Positions 41,453 through 50,999 of a stretch of 64,000 nt of DNA are shown here, piece after piece. The translations under genes and the position numbers were made by a program. Below the pieces are notes generated by a model. That model had not been told where the DNA came from. It ran no database searches and saw only the letters and a list, made by a program, of their open reading frames with translations. Each line of letters begins with the position of its first letter. Positions within the stretch are counted from its first letter, which is position 1. The stretch is from DASRDR01 sp963812945 [NCBI: uncultured Candidatus Rokubacteria bacterium] (GTDB lineage: Bacteria; Methylomirabilota; Methylomirabilia; Rokubacteriales), in NCBI GenBank assembly GCA_963812945.1, contig CAWEXD010000008.1:3100001-3164000 (forward strand), given 5' to 3'.

Positions 41453-43255
41453 CTATGCCTCGCGATACCAGTGTGCCAGGTTCCAGAAGCTCGAGTCCCA
41501 GCCGCTGATCTCCGTGCCCTTCAGCTTGGTGGACACGCCCGACACCCAGTTCCGCCAGACGAGCGGGATGACGACCATGTTCTGCACCACGAGATCGTTC
41601 ATCCGGATGAACAGCGCCGCGCGCTTCACCGTGTCCATCTCCGTCTCGGCGCTCTTGTACAGCCGGTCGAACTCCTCGTTGCGCCAGCGCGTCGTGTTGC
41701 GCCCCGAGAACTTGTTCGCCTTGCTGGCCACCTCCCACGAGGGGAAGACGCGCAGGGACGGCTGGGGATCGACGTCGAACTGCCAGGCGTACATCTGGAG
41801 GTCGGCGCTGAAGTGGCCGATGTTGTCCGGGTTCGCTTCATCAGAGCCGAAGAAGACGGACGCGACCACGGTCTTCAGCTCCATCTCCATTCCGGCCTTG
41901 GCGGCCCCCTGCTTGATGATGGCCTGCTCCTTCTGCCGGAGCGGGTTGATCGACGTCACGAGCAGGAACTTCAGCCGCTTGCCGTCCTTGGCGCGGACTC
42001 CGTCCGCGCCGCGCTTCCAGCCGGCTGCCTCGAGGACCTGGTTCGCCTTGTCGACGTTGAACTCCCAGCGCGTGTTCTTGGACTGGAACCGGCTCGGAGC
42101 GTTCACGTAGTTGGCGGTCGCCTGCCCGGCCCGCCCGTAGAGCTGCTCCTGCATGGAGCCGCGATCGATCACGAGGGACAGCGCCTGCCGGACAGCCGGA
42201 TCGGAGAGCAACGGGTGCTTCGTCTTGACGCTGGATCGCTCGCCGTCGACCTCGGTCCAGGGGTCGGTCTGGTTCACGTTGACGTGCTCGACGTTCCCCG
42301 ACACCGCGAAGTCGACCCGGCCCCGGCCCCCCTGCTCCATCCGCCTGAGGATCTCGTCCTCCACCTGGAGGTTCCAGGCGAAGTCGTACTCGCCGGTCTG
42401 GAGAACGGCCCGAGCGGCCGAGGCCGCGTCACCGCCGCCCTTCACCTCGACCCGGTCGAAGAACGGCCAGTTGGGCATGTGGTAGTTCGGGTTGAGCTCG
42501 GCCCGGACGACGTCGTCGGGCTTGAAGTCCACGTACCGATAGGGGCCGGTGCCGACCGGCTTCAGGTTGGCCGGCGCCTCCCGGGACTTCGCGCCCTTGA
42601 ACGGCTCGAAGACGTGGCGGGGGATGACGAGCCCCGTTGGACCGCAGAAGGAGATCGCCCAGAACGGCATCGCGTTCTTGAAGCCGATCTTGACGGTGTG
42701 GCTGTCGACCTTGTCGATCCGGACGATGTCCTTGTAGTTGCCGGCCGTGGTCGCGGCCGTCGCCGGGTCGGCCGCGAACTCCCAGGTGAACACGACGTCA
42801 TCGGCGGTGAAGGGCTTGCCGTCGTGCCACTGGACGTTGCGCTTGAGCTTCCAGGTGACCGACATGCCGTCCTTCGCGACCCCGCCGTTCTCGAGTGTCG
42901 GCACCTCTGCCGCGAGGATGGGCACCAGGTTGCCGTCGGGGTCGAAGGCCGCGAGCGGCTCGTTGAAGATCCGGGAGCCGTCGTTGTCCTTCACGCCCAC
43001 CGCGAGGTGGCAGTTCAGGATACTCACCGCCTGCCACCAGAGCGTCTTGAGCTCGCCGCCACCGCCGCGCCGGGTCGGAGTGAACGCGGGCTTCGTCTGG
43101 GCGGCGGCCCGGCGGGGCACCCCGGCCGCGGTAAGCATCTGCGCTGCCATCGGCGCCGTCAGGCCTGCTCCGACCATCAGCCGCGTGAACCGGCGGCGCG
43201 ACATCGCGCCGTCCTTGACTCGGGCCATCCAGTGGCGAAGCTCCCGCTCTTCCAT
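41453..43255 (-). CDS. Tat-exported peptide-binding protein, tandem copy 1
   Basis: 600 aa, ATG with GGAGGAG upstream. N-terminal EERELRHWMARVKDGAMSRRRFTRLMV contains a twin-arginine motif (SRRRFTR), followed by a hydrophobic stretch and AAA-QTKP cleavage, so export is through Tat in the folded state. Family-5 core: LVPILAAEVPTLENGG, VQWHDGKPFTADDVVFTWEF and PVGTGPYRYVDFKPDDVVRAELNPNYH. It is closest to the permease genes in the operon. All four copies end in a conserved W-[HY]-REA. Ligand unknown. The 81-base gap to dppB contains a possible fragment of the repeat found in the TCA operon. Confidence 0.9.
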   Translation of the reverse strand: MEERELRHWMARVKDGAMSRRRFTRLMVGAGLTAPMAAQMLTAAGVPRRAAAQTKPAFTPTRRGGGGELKTLWWQAVSILNCHLAVGVKDNDGSRIFNEPLAAFDPDGNLVPILAAEVPTLENGGVAKDGMSVTWKLKRNVQWHDGKPFTADDVVFTWEFAADPATAATTAGNYKDIVRIDKVDSHTVKIGFKNAMPFWAISFCGPTGLVIPRHVFEPFKGAKSREAPANLKPVGTGPYRYVDFKPDDVVRAELNPNYHMPNWPFFDRVEVKGGGDAASAARAVLQTGEYDFAWNLQVEDEILRRMEQGGRGRVDFAVSGNVEHVNVNQTDPWTEVDGERSSVKTKHPLLSDPAVRQALSLVIDRGSMQEQLYGRAGQATANYVNAPSRFQSKNTRWEFNVDKANQVLEAAGWKRGADGVRAKDGKRLKFLLVTSINPLRQKEQAIIKQGAAKAGMEMELKTVVASVFFGSDEANPDNIGHFSADLQMYAWQFDVDPQPSLRVFPSWEVASKANKFSGRNTTRWRNEEFDRLYKSAETEMDTVKRAALFIRMNDLVVQNMVVIPLVWRNWVSGVSTKLKGTEISGWDSSFWNLAHWYREA

Positions 43256-43322
43256 CGCTCCTCCTACGGAATCAGCCGCTTGGGGGATACCCCTGGTCCG
43301 TGATCCAAGGACCTGACTCCGG

Positions 43323-45125
43323 CTACGCTTCCCGGTACCAGTGGGTCAGGTTCCAGAAGCTCGAGTCCCAGCCGCAGATGTCGGTGTTCCGGAGCTTGTT
43401 CGAGATGGCGGAGATGTTGGACCGCCAGGTGATCGGCACGATCACGTTGTTCTGCGTCAGGAGGTCGTTCATCCGGATGAAGAGCGCGGCCCGCTTGACC
43501 GGATCCATCTCGGACTCGGCGGCCTTCCACGCGCGGTCGTACTCCTCGTTGCGCCAGCGCGTGTTGTTCCGGCCCGCCCAGTTGTTGGCCTTGGTGGCGA
43601 TCTCCCAGGAGACGAACGGGTCCATGAACCGCTGCGGCTCGGGGCCGCTCGTCATGTTGAAAGCGTACATCTGGATGTCGGCCCAGAACTTGGAGGTGGT
43701 GTCGGGATTCCCGGGATCGCTCCCGAAGTACACCGAGGCCACGACCGACTTGATCTCCATCTCGATCCCCGCCTTCGCAGCGGCCTGCTTCACGATGGCC
43801 TGGGTCTTCTGACGGACGGGGTTGATCGAGGTCTGGTACACCATCTTGAGCTTCTTGCCGTCCTTGGCGCGGATGCCGTCGGCGCCGCGCTTCCAGCCGG
43901 CCTGGTCCAGCACCCCGTTGGCCTTGTCGACGCTGAACTCCCAGCGGGTGTTGGGCGACCGGAAGCGGCTCGGCGCGTTGAGGTAGTTCGCCGTCGCCTG
44001 GCCCTGGCGCCCGTAGAGCTGCTCCTGGATCCCGGCCCGGTCGATCAGCAGCGCGAGCGCTTGCCGCACGGCGGGATCCGTGAGGAAGGGGTGCGTCGAC
44101 TTCGCGCTGCCGCGCTCACCCTCCACCTCGGTCCACGGATCCGAGAAGTTGCAGAGCAGGTGCTCGATGCCCGCGGCGGGCGCGATGTCCGTGCGCCCCT
44201 TGCCACCCTGCTCCATCCGGCGGAGCACGTCGTCCTCCACCTGGATGTTCCAGGCGAAGTCGTACTCCCCGGTCTGGATGACGGCGCGGGCCGCCGACAC
44301 GGCGTCACCGCCCCCCTTGAGCTCCAGCCGGTCGAAGAACGGCCAGTTCGCCTCGTGGTAGCTCGGGTTCAGCTCGGCCCGGATCGCGTCTCCCGGCTTG
44401 AAGTCGACGATCCGATAGGGCCCGGTACCGACCGGCTTGAGGTTCGCCGGCGCCTCACGCGACTTCGCCCCCTTGAACGGCTCGAAGACGTGCTTCGGGA
44501 TGACGCAGAGCGTCCCCCCGAAGGTCTGGAACCAGGCGGGGTTGGGCGCCTTGTAGACGATCTTGAACGTGTGGGCGTCGAGCTTGTCGATGCGCGCGAC
44601 GTCCTTGTAGGTCCCCGCGGTGATCGCCGTCGTCGCAGGGTCGGACGCATATTCCCACGTGAACACGAAATCGTCCGCGGTGAGGGGCTTCCCGTCGTGC
44701 CACTGGACGTTCCGCTTGATCTTCCACGTCACGGACAGCCCGTCCCGCGCGATGCCGCCGTTCTGGAGGGTCGGGACCTCGGCGGCGAGAACCGGGATGT
44801 AGTTGCCCTCCGGGTCGAACGAGATCAGCGGCTCGTAGAAGATGCGCGACCCGTCGCCGTCCTTGACCCCGATGGACAGGTGCGGGTTGAGGATCGTGGG
44901 GCCCTGCCACCAGAGGACCTTCAGCTCGCCTCCGCCCCCGCGCCGGGCAGGGGTGAAAGCCTTGGCCTGGGCGGCGGCCTCGCGGGGCACCCCGGCCGCG
45001 GCAAGCACCTGCGCGGCCATCGGGGCGGTCAGCCCGAGACCGGCCAGCATTCGGGTGAACTCCCGGCGGCTGAGAGTGCCGGCCCTCGCCCGGGCGATCC
45101 ACTCCCTCAACTCGCGCTCATCCAT
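43323..45125 (-). CDS. Tat-exported peptide-binding protein, tandem copy 2
   Basis: 600 aa from ATG 45125 with GGAGGATTCC upstream (the frame is open 36 bases further). The Tat leader is DERELREWIARARAGTLSRREFTRMLAGLGL. The core has the same blocks as copy 1 (VQWHDGKPLTADDFVFTWEYASDP, GTGPYRIVDFKPGDAIRAELNPSYH). The ligand-cleft regions differ from the others (for example NPAWFQTFGGTLCVIP), suggesting a changed ligand. It shares C-terminal RNTDICGWDSSFWNLTHWYREA with copy 1, so copies 1 and 2 look like the more closely related pair at that end. Confidence 0.9.
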   Translation of the reverse strand: MDERELREWIARARAGTLSRREFTRMLAGLGLTAPMAAQVLAAAGVPREAAAQAKAFTPARRGGGGELKVLWWQGPTILNPHLSIGVKDGDGSRIFYEPLISFDPEGNYIPVLAAEVPTLQNGGIARDGLSVTWKIKRNVQWHDGKPLTADDFVFTWEYASDPATTAITAGTYKDVARIDKLDAHTFKIVYKAPNPAWFQTFGGTLCVIPKHVFEPFKGAKSREAPANLKPVGTGPYRIVDFKPGDAIRAELNPSYHEANWPFFDRLELKGGGDAVSAARAVIQTGEYDFAWNIQVEDDVLRRMEQGGKGRTDIAPAAGIEHLLCNFSDPWTEVEGERGSAKSTHPFLTDPAVRQALALLIDRAGIQEQLYGRQGQATANYLNAPSRFRSPNTRWEFSVDKANGVLDQAGWKRGADGIRAKDGKKLKMVYQTSINPVRQKTQAIVKQAAAKAGIEMEIKSVVASVYFGSDPGNPDTTSKFWADIQMYAFNMTSGPEPQRFMDPFVSWEIATKANNWAGRNNTRWRNEEYDRAWKAAESEMDPVKRAALFIRMNDLLTQNNVIVPITWRSNISAISNKLRNTDICGWDSSFWNLTHWYREA

Positions 45126-45230
45126 GGGAATCCTCCGTACGCTCTCGGGGGGCGGTAGCATCCTGACAGGAGATCACGCGCCACGGCAAGCCAGGCGCGT
45201 CGGACCCGGGCTCCGGAGGCCCGGCAGGGC

Positions 45231-45257
45231 GGTGCAGGACGCGTCCGGTCCTGCACC
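45231..45257 (-). other. Strong intergenic stem-loop between binding-protein genes
   Basis: GGTGCAGGAC and GTCCTGCACC form a perfect 10-bp stem with a 7-base loop. It lies in the 159-base gap between copies 3 and 2, the longest gap of the operon. There is no T-run, so it is more likely an mRNA-stabilising or processing element than an intrinsic terminator. Confidence 0.45.
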
Positions 45258-45284
45258 ACCCTGCGTGAGCCCGACGAGCGACGG

Positions 45285-47081
45285 CTACGCCTCGCGATGC
45301 CAGTTGGCGTGGTTCCAGAAATCGGACTCCCAGGGGCTCTGCTCCGTATTGCGCATCTTGTTGGAGACCGCCACCACGCGCGCCCGCCAGAGCACCGGGA
45401 TGACGACCACGTTCTGGATCAGGAGGTCGTTCATCTTGATGAACAGGGCCGCCCGCTTCACCGGATCCATCTCGCTGTCGGCGGCCTTCCACGCGCGGTC
45501 GTACTCCTCGTTGCTCCACCGCGTGGGGTTGCGACCCGACCACTTGTTCGCCTTGGAGGAGATCTCCTCGGTGAGGAACTGGTTCATGAACCGCTGGGGG
45601 TCGGGATGGACCATCGTGGTCGTGTACATCTGGATGTCGCTCTTGAAGTGCGGGAAGGTGTCCCAGTTCGCCGGGTCGGACCCGAAGAAGACCGACGCGA
45701 CGACCGACTTGATCTCGACCTCGATCCCCGCCTTGGCCGCCGCTTGCTTCACGATCGCCTGGGTCTTCTGCCGCGGGGCGTTGATGGACGTCTGGTACAC
45801 GACCTTGAGGCGCTTGCCGTCCTTCGTCCGGATGCCGTCGGCGCCCTTCTTCCAGCCGGCCGCCTCGAGGACCTGGCTCGCCTTCTCGACGTTGAACTCC
45901 CACTTCATGTTGTTGGAGCGGACCTTCGACGGGGCGTTCAGGAAGTTCGCGCTGGTCCGGCCCTGGCGGCCGTAGATCTGCTCCTGGACGGCGGACCGGT
46001 CCACCACGAGGTTCAGGGCCTGGCGCACGGCCGGGTCGGTCAGGAAGGGGTGCTTCGACTTCGGGCTGGAGAATTCCCCGTCGACCTCGGTCCAGGGGTC
46101 CGACTGGTTGACGCCGATGAACTCGATGTTACCGCCGTAGACGATCTCGACCCGGCCCTTCCCGCCCTGCTCCATCCGGAGGAGGATGTCGTCCTCGACC
46201 TGCATGTTCCAGGCGTAGTCGTACTCGCCGGTCTGGAGCACGGCCCGGGCCGCGGACGCGGCGTCCCCGCCGCCCTTCATCTCGAGCGTGTCGAAGAACG
46301 GCCGGTTCGGGACATGGTAGTTCGGGTTGAGCTCGGCCCGGACGGTGTCCCCGGGCTTGAAGTCGACGATCCGGTAGGGCCCCGTGCCGACGGGCTTCAG
46401 GTTGGCCGGCGCCTCCCGGGCCTTGGCGCCCTTGAACGGCTCCATGACGTGCTTCGCCATGACCTGGCCGTTGGGGCCGCAGAACGGCTCGAAGGGGAAC
46501 GGCGCCGGGCGCGTGAAGGTGATCTTGGCCGTGTGGGGGTCCAGCTTGTCGATCTTGGCGATGTCCTTGTACGCCCCCGAGGTCACCGCGGTGGAGGCGG
46601 GGTCGGCCACCCACTCCCAGGTGGCGACCAGGTCGTCGGCCGTGAAGGGCTTCCCGTCGTGCCAGGTCACGCCCTTCTTGAGCTTCCAGGTCACCGACGT
46701 CCCGTCCTTGGAGACCCCGCCGTTCTGGAGGGTGGGCACCTCCGCGGCCAGGACCGGCAGGAGGTTCCCGTCCGGGTCGAAGGAGCAGAGCGGCTCGTGG
46801 AAGATTCGGGAGGCGTCGACGTCCTTCGTCCCCGGGGACAGGTGGGGATTCAGGAGCACGGGCGCCTGCCACCACAGCGTCTTGACGGGGCCGCCCCCGC
46901 CGCGCTTCGTCGGATTGAACACCGCCTTGGGCTGGGCCTGGGCCACTCCGGCGTGGCTCAGCATCTGGGCCGCCATCGGCGCCGTCAGCCCGAGCCCGAC
47001 CATCATCCGGGTGAACTGGCGCCGGCTGACGGCGCCGGTCTTGACCTGCCCGATCAGTGCGCGGATCTCGCGCTCGTCCAT
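45285..47081 (-). CDS. Tat-exported peptide-binding protein, tandem copy 3
   Basis: 598 aa from ATG 47081 with GAGGAGGCG upstream; the much longer open frame upstream is chance and crosses copy 4. The Tat leader is DEREIRALIGQVKTGAVSRRQFTRMMVGLGL. Core motifs are as in the other copies (TWHDGKPFTADDLVATWEW, GTGPYRIVDFKPGDTVRAELNPNYHVPNRPFFDTLEMKGGGD). It resembles copy 4 most (shared PNRPFFDT, PANWDT, MYTTTM regions). It starts only 11 bases after copy 4. Confidence 0.9.
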   Translation of the reverse strand: MDEREIRALIGQVKTGAVSRRQFTRMMVGLGLTAPMAAQMLSHAGVAQAQPKAVFNPTKRGGGGPVKTLWWQAPVLLNPHLSPGTKDVDASRIFHEPLCSFDPDGNLLPVLAAEVPTLQNGGVSKDGTSVTWKLKKGVTWHDGKPFTADDLVATWEWVADPASTAVTSGAYKDIAKIDKLDPHTAKITFTRPAPFPFEPFCGPNGQVMAKHVMEPFKGAKAREAPANLKPVGTGPYRIVDFKPGDTVRAELNPNYHVPNRPFFDTLEMKGGGDAASAARAVLQTGEYDYAWNMQVEDDILLRMEQGGKGRVEIVYGGNIEFIGVNQSDPWTEVDGEFSSPKSKHPFLTDPAVRQALNLVVDRSAVQEQIYGRQGRTSANFLNAPSKVRSNNMKWEFNVEKASQVLEAAGWKKGADGIRTKDGKRLKVVYQTSINAPRQKTQAIVKQAAAKAGIEVEIKSVVASVFFGSDPANWDTFPHFKSDIQMYTTTMVHPDPQRFMNQFLTEEISSKANKWSGRNPTRWSNEEYDRAWKAADSEMDPVKRAALFIKMNDLLIQNVVVIPVLWRARVVAVSNKMRNTEQSPWESDFWNHANWHREA

Positions 47082-47092
47082 GGTCGCCTCCT

Positions 47093-48889
47093 CTAGGCTT
47101 CGCGGTGCCAGAAGGCCAGGTTCGCGAGGTCCGAGTCCCAGGCGCTGATGTCGGTGTCCTTCAGCTTGTGCGAGATGGCGGAGACCGTCGCGCGCCAGGT
47201 CACGGGAATCACAACAACGTTCTGGATCACGAGATCGTTCATCCGGATGAACATGGCCGCGCGCTTGACGGGATCCATCTCCGCGTCGGCCGACTTCCAG
47301 AGCTTGTCGTACTCCTCGTTGCGCCACCGCGTGGGATTGCGCCCCAGCCACTTGTTCTCCTTGGAGGCCACTTCCCACGAGGTGAACTGGTCCATCAGCC
47401 GCTGTGGATCGGGGTGCGTCATCGTCGTCGTGTACATCTGGAGGTCGGTCGCGAAGTGCGGATACGTGTCCCAGTTGGCCGGGTCCGAAGCGAAGAACAC
47501 CGACGCCACGATCGACTTGATCTCGAGCTCGATGCCCGCCTTGGTCGCCGCTTGCTTGACGATCGCCTGGGTCTTCTGGCGAACGGCGTTGATCGAGGTC
47601 TGGTAGACCATCTTGAGCCGCTTGCCGTCCTTCGCCCGGATCCCGTCCGGCCCCTTCTTCCAGCCGGCGGCCTCGAGGATCTGACCCGCCTTGTCGGGGT
47701 TCAGCTCCCACTTGTTGTTCTTGGAGCTGAACTTGGACGGCGCGTTCAGGAAGTTCGCCGTCGCCTGGCCCTGGCGGCCGTAGAGCTGCTCCTGGACCGA
47801 GCCCCGGTCGACCAGGAGCGCGAGCGCCTGGCGAACCGCCGGATCGGTCAGGAACGGGTGCTTGGACTTGATGCTCGAGCGCTCCCCGTCGACCTCGGTC
47901 CAGGGGTCGGTGTTGTTGAGCTGGATGTGCTCGATGTTCCCGGCCAGCGCGATGTTGATCCGGCCCTTGCCCCCCTGCTCCATCCGGATCAGGATGTCGT
48001 CCTCGACCTGGATGTTCCAGCCGTAGTCGTACTCACCGGTCTGGATGACCGCGCGCGCCGCCGAGGCTGCGTCGCCGCCGCCCTTCAGCTCGACCGTGTC
48101 GAAGAAGGGGCGGTTCGGGACGTGGTAGTTCGGGTTGAGCTCGGCCCGGACGGTGTCACCCGGCTTGAAGTCAACGTACCGATACGCCCCGGTGCCGACA
48201 GGCTTGAGGTTCGCCGGCGCCTCCCGGGACTTCGCGCCCTTGAAGGCCTCGAAGAGGTGCTTGGGAATGATCTGGCCCGTCGGCCCGCAAAGCGCCGTGT
48301 ACGGGAAGGGCTGCGGCCGGTTGAACGTGACCTTGACCGTGTTCGCGTCGACCTTCTCGACCTTCGTGACGTTCGGGAACGCGCCCGAGGTCACGGCGGC
48401 GGTGGCCGGGTCCGTCGCATACTCCCAGTTGAAGACCACGTCGTCGGCCGTGAAGGGCTTCCCGTCGTGCCACTGGACGTTCTTCTTCAGCTTCCACGTG
48501 ACCGACGTGCCGTCCTTGGAGATGCCGCCGTTCGCGACCGTCGGGATCTCGGCGGCCAGGTTCGGCGTGAGGTTGCCGTCGGGGTCGAACGACGCGAGCG
48601 GCTCGTAGAAGATCCGGGAGCCGTCCTGGTCCTTGGTGCCGTTCGCGAAGTGGGGGTTCAGGAGGGTCGGGGCCTGCCACCACAAGACCTTCAGCGCCCC
48701 ACCACCGCCCCGCTTCGTCGGCGCGAACGCGGCCTTCGTCTGCGCGTGGGCCACGCCGGCGGACGCCAGCATCTGGGCGGCGAAGGGAGCCGTGAGGCCC
48801 AGGCCGACCATCGTCTGCGTGAAGTCGCGGCGGGTGATCGTGCCATCCTTCACCCGCTCGATCCAGTGCTTGAGCTCGCGCTCCTCCAT
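47093..48889 (-). CDS. Tat-exported peptide-binding protein, tandem copy 4 (operon head)
   Basis: 598 aa from ATG 48889 with GGGAGGACTG upstream. The leader EERELKHWIERVKDGTITRRDFTQTMVGLGL keeps the twin arginines (TRRDFTQ) but departs most from the SRRxF consensus. The core is intact (VQWHDGKPFTADDVVFNWEYATDP, GTGAYRYVDFKPGDTVRAELNPNYH). It is first in the operon and has a good promoter about 100 bases upstream. Four consecutive paralogues feeding one permease pair suggests selection for several peptide ligands. Confidence 0.9.
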   Translation of the reverse strand: MEERELKHWIERVKDGTITRRDFTQTMVGLGLTAPFAAQMLASAGVAHAQTKAAFAPTKRGGGGALKVLWWQAPTLLNPHFANGTKDQDGSRIFYEPLASFDPDGNLTPNLAAEIPTVANGGISKDGTSVTWKLKKNVQWHDGKPFTADDVVFNWEYATDPATAAVTSGAFPNVTKVEKVDANTVKVTFNRPQPFPYTALCGPTGQIIPKHLFEAFKGAKSREAPANLKPVGTGAYRYVDFKPGDTVRAELNPNYHVPNRPFFDTVELKGGGDAASAARAVIQTGEYDYGWNIQVEDDILIRMEQGGKGRINIALAGNIEHIQLNNTDPWTEVDGERSSIKSKHPFLTDPAVRQALALLVDRGSVQEQLYGRQGQATANFLNAPSKFSSKNNKWELNPDKAGQILEAAGWKKGPDGIRAKDGKRLKMVYQTSINAVRQKTQAIVKQAATKAGIELEIKSIVASVFFASDPANWDTYPHFATDLQMYTTTMTHPDPQRLMDQFTSWEVASKENKWLGRNPTRWRNEEYDKLWKSADAEMDPVKRAAMFIRMNDLVIQNVVVIPVTWRATVSAISHKLKDTDISAWDSDLANLAFWHREA

Positions 48890-48990
48890 GCCGTCAGTCC
48901 TCCCGAATCTCGGAATTCGCATGTGGTCCGCGCGCTTCGGGCGCGATTGGCCGGCGCCGACGCGCGGAATGGGGTCTCGGACGTGGCCCG

Positions 48991-49019
48991 ATCTTATGCC
49001 GGGCCCCGGCGGGGGTCAA
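48991..49019 (-). promoter_or_regulatory. Sigma-70-type promoter of the binding-protein/permease operon
   Basis: On the minus strand TTGACC (49019-49014) and TAAGAT (48996-48991) are exactly 17 bp apart, the best sigma-70 match in the window. The leader to ATG 48889 is about 95 bases. Confidence 0.65.
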
Positions 49020-49109
49020 GCGAACCCGGGCCCTGGGCGAGGATCGCCGGTGGCCCTCCCTCACCCGTCCGGGGGCGGCCTGCCGCCCGGAATCCAGGGC
49101 GCCGGCCGC

Positions 49110-50432
49110 TCACGGGGTGGTTCGGAACCCCGGCCAGAATGGCCCGTTTCGCAGGAGCCGGATCAGCTGCGGGTCATGCCAGTCCCAGAGCCGGTCGTGG
49201 GCCCAGTCCACGTCCCTCGGGGTCATGTTCCACTCGACGTGCCGCGGGGATGGAAAGTTGAAGGCGCCGACGAGCTCGACCATGACCGAGGCGGCAAACA
49301 GGGCGACGAAGAGCCACCGGCGGGGCCCGGGCCGCCAGACCGCGGGCCAGGCCGGCACGATCCCCAGGACGAGGGCCGGCAGGATGTCGGTGAGGAGCCG
49401 GGGTCCGAAGGAGTGCCCGCCCCACCAGACCGTATAGGTGCCGAGCGTGAGGAGGCTCGCGCCCACGGCCAGGGCCAGGAACCGGACGGGCGCCCCGGCG
49501 GGGCCCGCCCAGCCGCGAGCGAGCCCGAGGAAGGCGACGGCGAGGACCGGCGAGTAGACGAGCAGCCCGCGGCTCGGGCTCACGAGGAGCCCCGCCAGCC
49601 CCTCGGGGAGCGCGAGCGACCACGTTGCGCCCACCCCGTGAAACTGGGCGTGCGTCCGGTTGATCAGGGCGTATCCGCCCTGAAGGGACCCGAACGTGGC
49701 CCAGTTGTGGGCCGCCACGGCCGCGCTCACCGCGCCCAGCACGAGCGGGAGCCCCCAGCCACCCGCCCGCCATCGGCCGAGCGCCGGAATCGTGAGCACC
49801 GCGGCCACCAGGGCGGTCGAGGGCCGGCTGGCCACCATGATGCCCAGTCCGAGACCGGCCAGGGCGAAGCGGCCCGGTCCCGCATCTCCCCGCAGAAGGA
49901 CCCACAGGGCGACGGCCAGGCCCAGCTGGGCCGGAGCGTGCCCCCAGAGGCCCTGGCTCGAGACCGCCCAGGTCGGCGTCGCCACCGCGTAGACGACGGC
50001 GGCGCCGAGCGCGCTCGCCTCCCCGGTGTCGAGGCGCCGCGCCAGCTCCCGCGCCGCGAGGTACACGAAAGCGACGGACAGGGCCGCGAACAGGGAGGCG
50101 GCCAGCTTGGACAGGGCGTTCAGGGCCGCCCAGCTGTCGCCCGCCCCCAGGAGCACCGGCGCCGCGTAGACGGGGACCGCGAGCAGCGCGGGCGCGACGG
50201 GATAGCTCGAGCGGTAGTGCCCGCCCACCCGCTGCGCGAAGAACGGAAGCGGGGCGCCAGCCGGCCACTCCCGGAACAGGCGGTCGAGGTCGAGGCGCCC
50301 GGAGCGGATCACCTCGTGGGGCAGCACCCGTGCGGGCACCGTGTCCAGCGAGCTGGTCTCGCGAGCGTTGGCGGTGTAGAGGACGAGGCTCCCGAGGGCG
50401 AGCGCCAGCGCCGCGCGCGCCCCGACCTTCAC
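49110..50432 (-). CDS. Multi-pass membrane protein, GT-C-like
   Basis: 440 aa with about ten hydrophobic segments. An acidic/aromatic loop after the first helix (TANARETSSLDTVPAR), then YRSSYPVAPALLAVPVY, and a late TYTVWWGGHSFGPRLLTDILPALVL are reminiscent of polyprenyl-phosphate-dependent GT-C enzymes, but a canonical catalytic Asp pair near the first loop is not certain. A sugar transfer role at the membrane is possible but unproven. It is the last gene of the long minus-strand run, 36 bases after the biotin carrier gene. Confidence 0.6.
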   Translation of the reverse strand: MKVGARAALALALGSLVLYTANARETSSLDTVPARVLPHEVIRSGRLDLDRLFREWPAGAPLPFFAQRVGGHYRSSYPVAPALLAVPVYAAPVLLGAGDSWAALNALSKLAASLFAALSVAFVYLAARELARRLDTGEASALGAAVVYAVATPTWAVSSQGLWGHAPAQLGLAVALWVLLRGDAGPGRFALAGLGLGIMVASRPSTALVAAVLTIPALGRWRAGGWGLPLVLGAVSAAVAAHNWATFGSLQGGYALINRTHAQFHGVGATWSLALPEGLAGLLVSPSRGLLVYSPVLAVAFLGLARGWAGPAGAPVRFLALAVGASLLTLGTYTVWWGGHSFGPRLLTDILPALVLGIVPAWPAVWRPGPRRWLFVALFAASVMVELVGAFNFPSPRHVEWNMTPRDVDWAHDRLWDWHDPQLIRLLRNGPFWPGFRTTP

Positions 50433-50468
50433 CGGGCTACGCCTGGCACCGGGCGACGCCCGGGCCGG

Positions 50469-50999
50469 TCACGCGACGACGACGAGCAGGTCTCCCGCGT
50501 CGACCGCCTGCCCCGGCGCCACATGCACCTCGGTGATCACGCCATTCGCGGTCGCCTTGAACTCGTTCTCCATCTTCATCGCCTCGAGGACGACGAGCCC
50601 CGCGCCGGCGTCCACGCGCTGGCCGACCGCGACGAGCACGGCCACCACCTTGCCGGGCATCGGCGCCACGAGCCGCTGGCCGTCGCCGTCGCTCGCCTTC
50701 GGCACGCCGGTCGGGCGGCGCCGAGCCGGATTCTCGAGGGAGACCTGGAACGCCTCGCCGTCCACCACCACGTGCGTCGCGCCGCGGCCCTCGGCGAGAT
50801 CCACGACGTACGAGACGCCGTCCAGGAGGAGCGAGCCGGTGCCCGTCCGGGGCAGCCGCGCGTCCACGGCCACCGGCTGGCCGTCGACGACGACGGACAC
50901 GCCGTCGGCCGGGTGGTCCTCGATCTCGATGGTGAAGATCGTCCCGTCGACCCGAACGGCGTGCCGCGAGGAGGGCCCTCCACGTCCCGGAGCGGTCAC
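50469..50999 (-). CDS. Biotin carboxyl carrier protein
   Basis: 176 aa. The GTG start at 50999 overlaps the TGA of the biotin carboxylase gene (GTGA), so the two are made together. The C-terminal biotinyl domain has the biotin site EAMKMEN (Lys142), preceded by LVAPMPGKVVAVLVAVGQRVDAG. The N-terminal 100 residues (VDGTIFTIEIEDHPADG, VDGVSYVV) form an extra beta domain as in acyl-CoA/2-oxoacid carboxylase carriers, rather than the short AccB of fatty acid synthesis. No carboxyltransferase gene is adjacent. Confidence 0.85.
   Translation of the reverse strand: MTAPGRGGPSSRHAVRVDGTIFTIEIEDHPADGVSVVVDGQPVAVDARLPRTGTGSLLLDGVSYVVDLAEGRGATHVVVDGEAFQVSLENPARRRPTGVPKASDGDGQRLVAPMPGKVVAVLVAVGQRVDAGAGLVVLEAMKMENEFKATANGVITEVHVAPGQAVDAGDLLVVVA

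Noticed and set aside
41471-49261. Plus-strand open frames of about 600-730 codons opposite the four binding-protein genes
   Set aside because: They repeat in step with the tandem genes only because they are antisense to them; no domain is recognisable.
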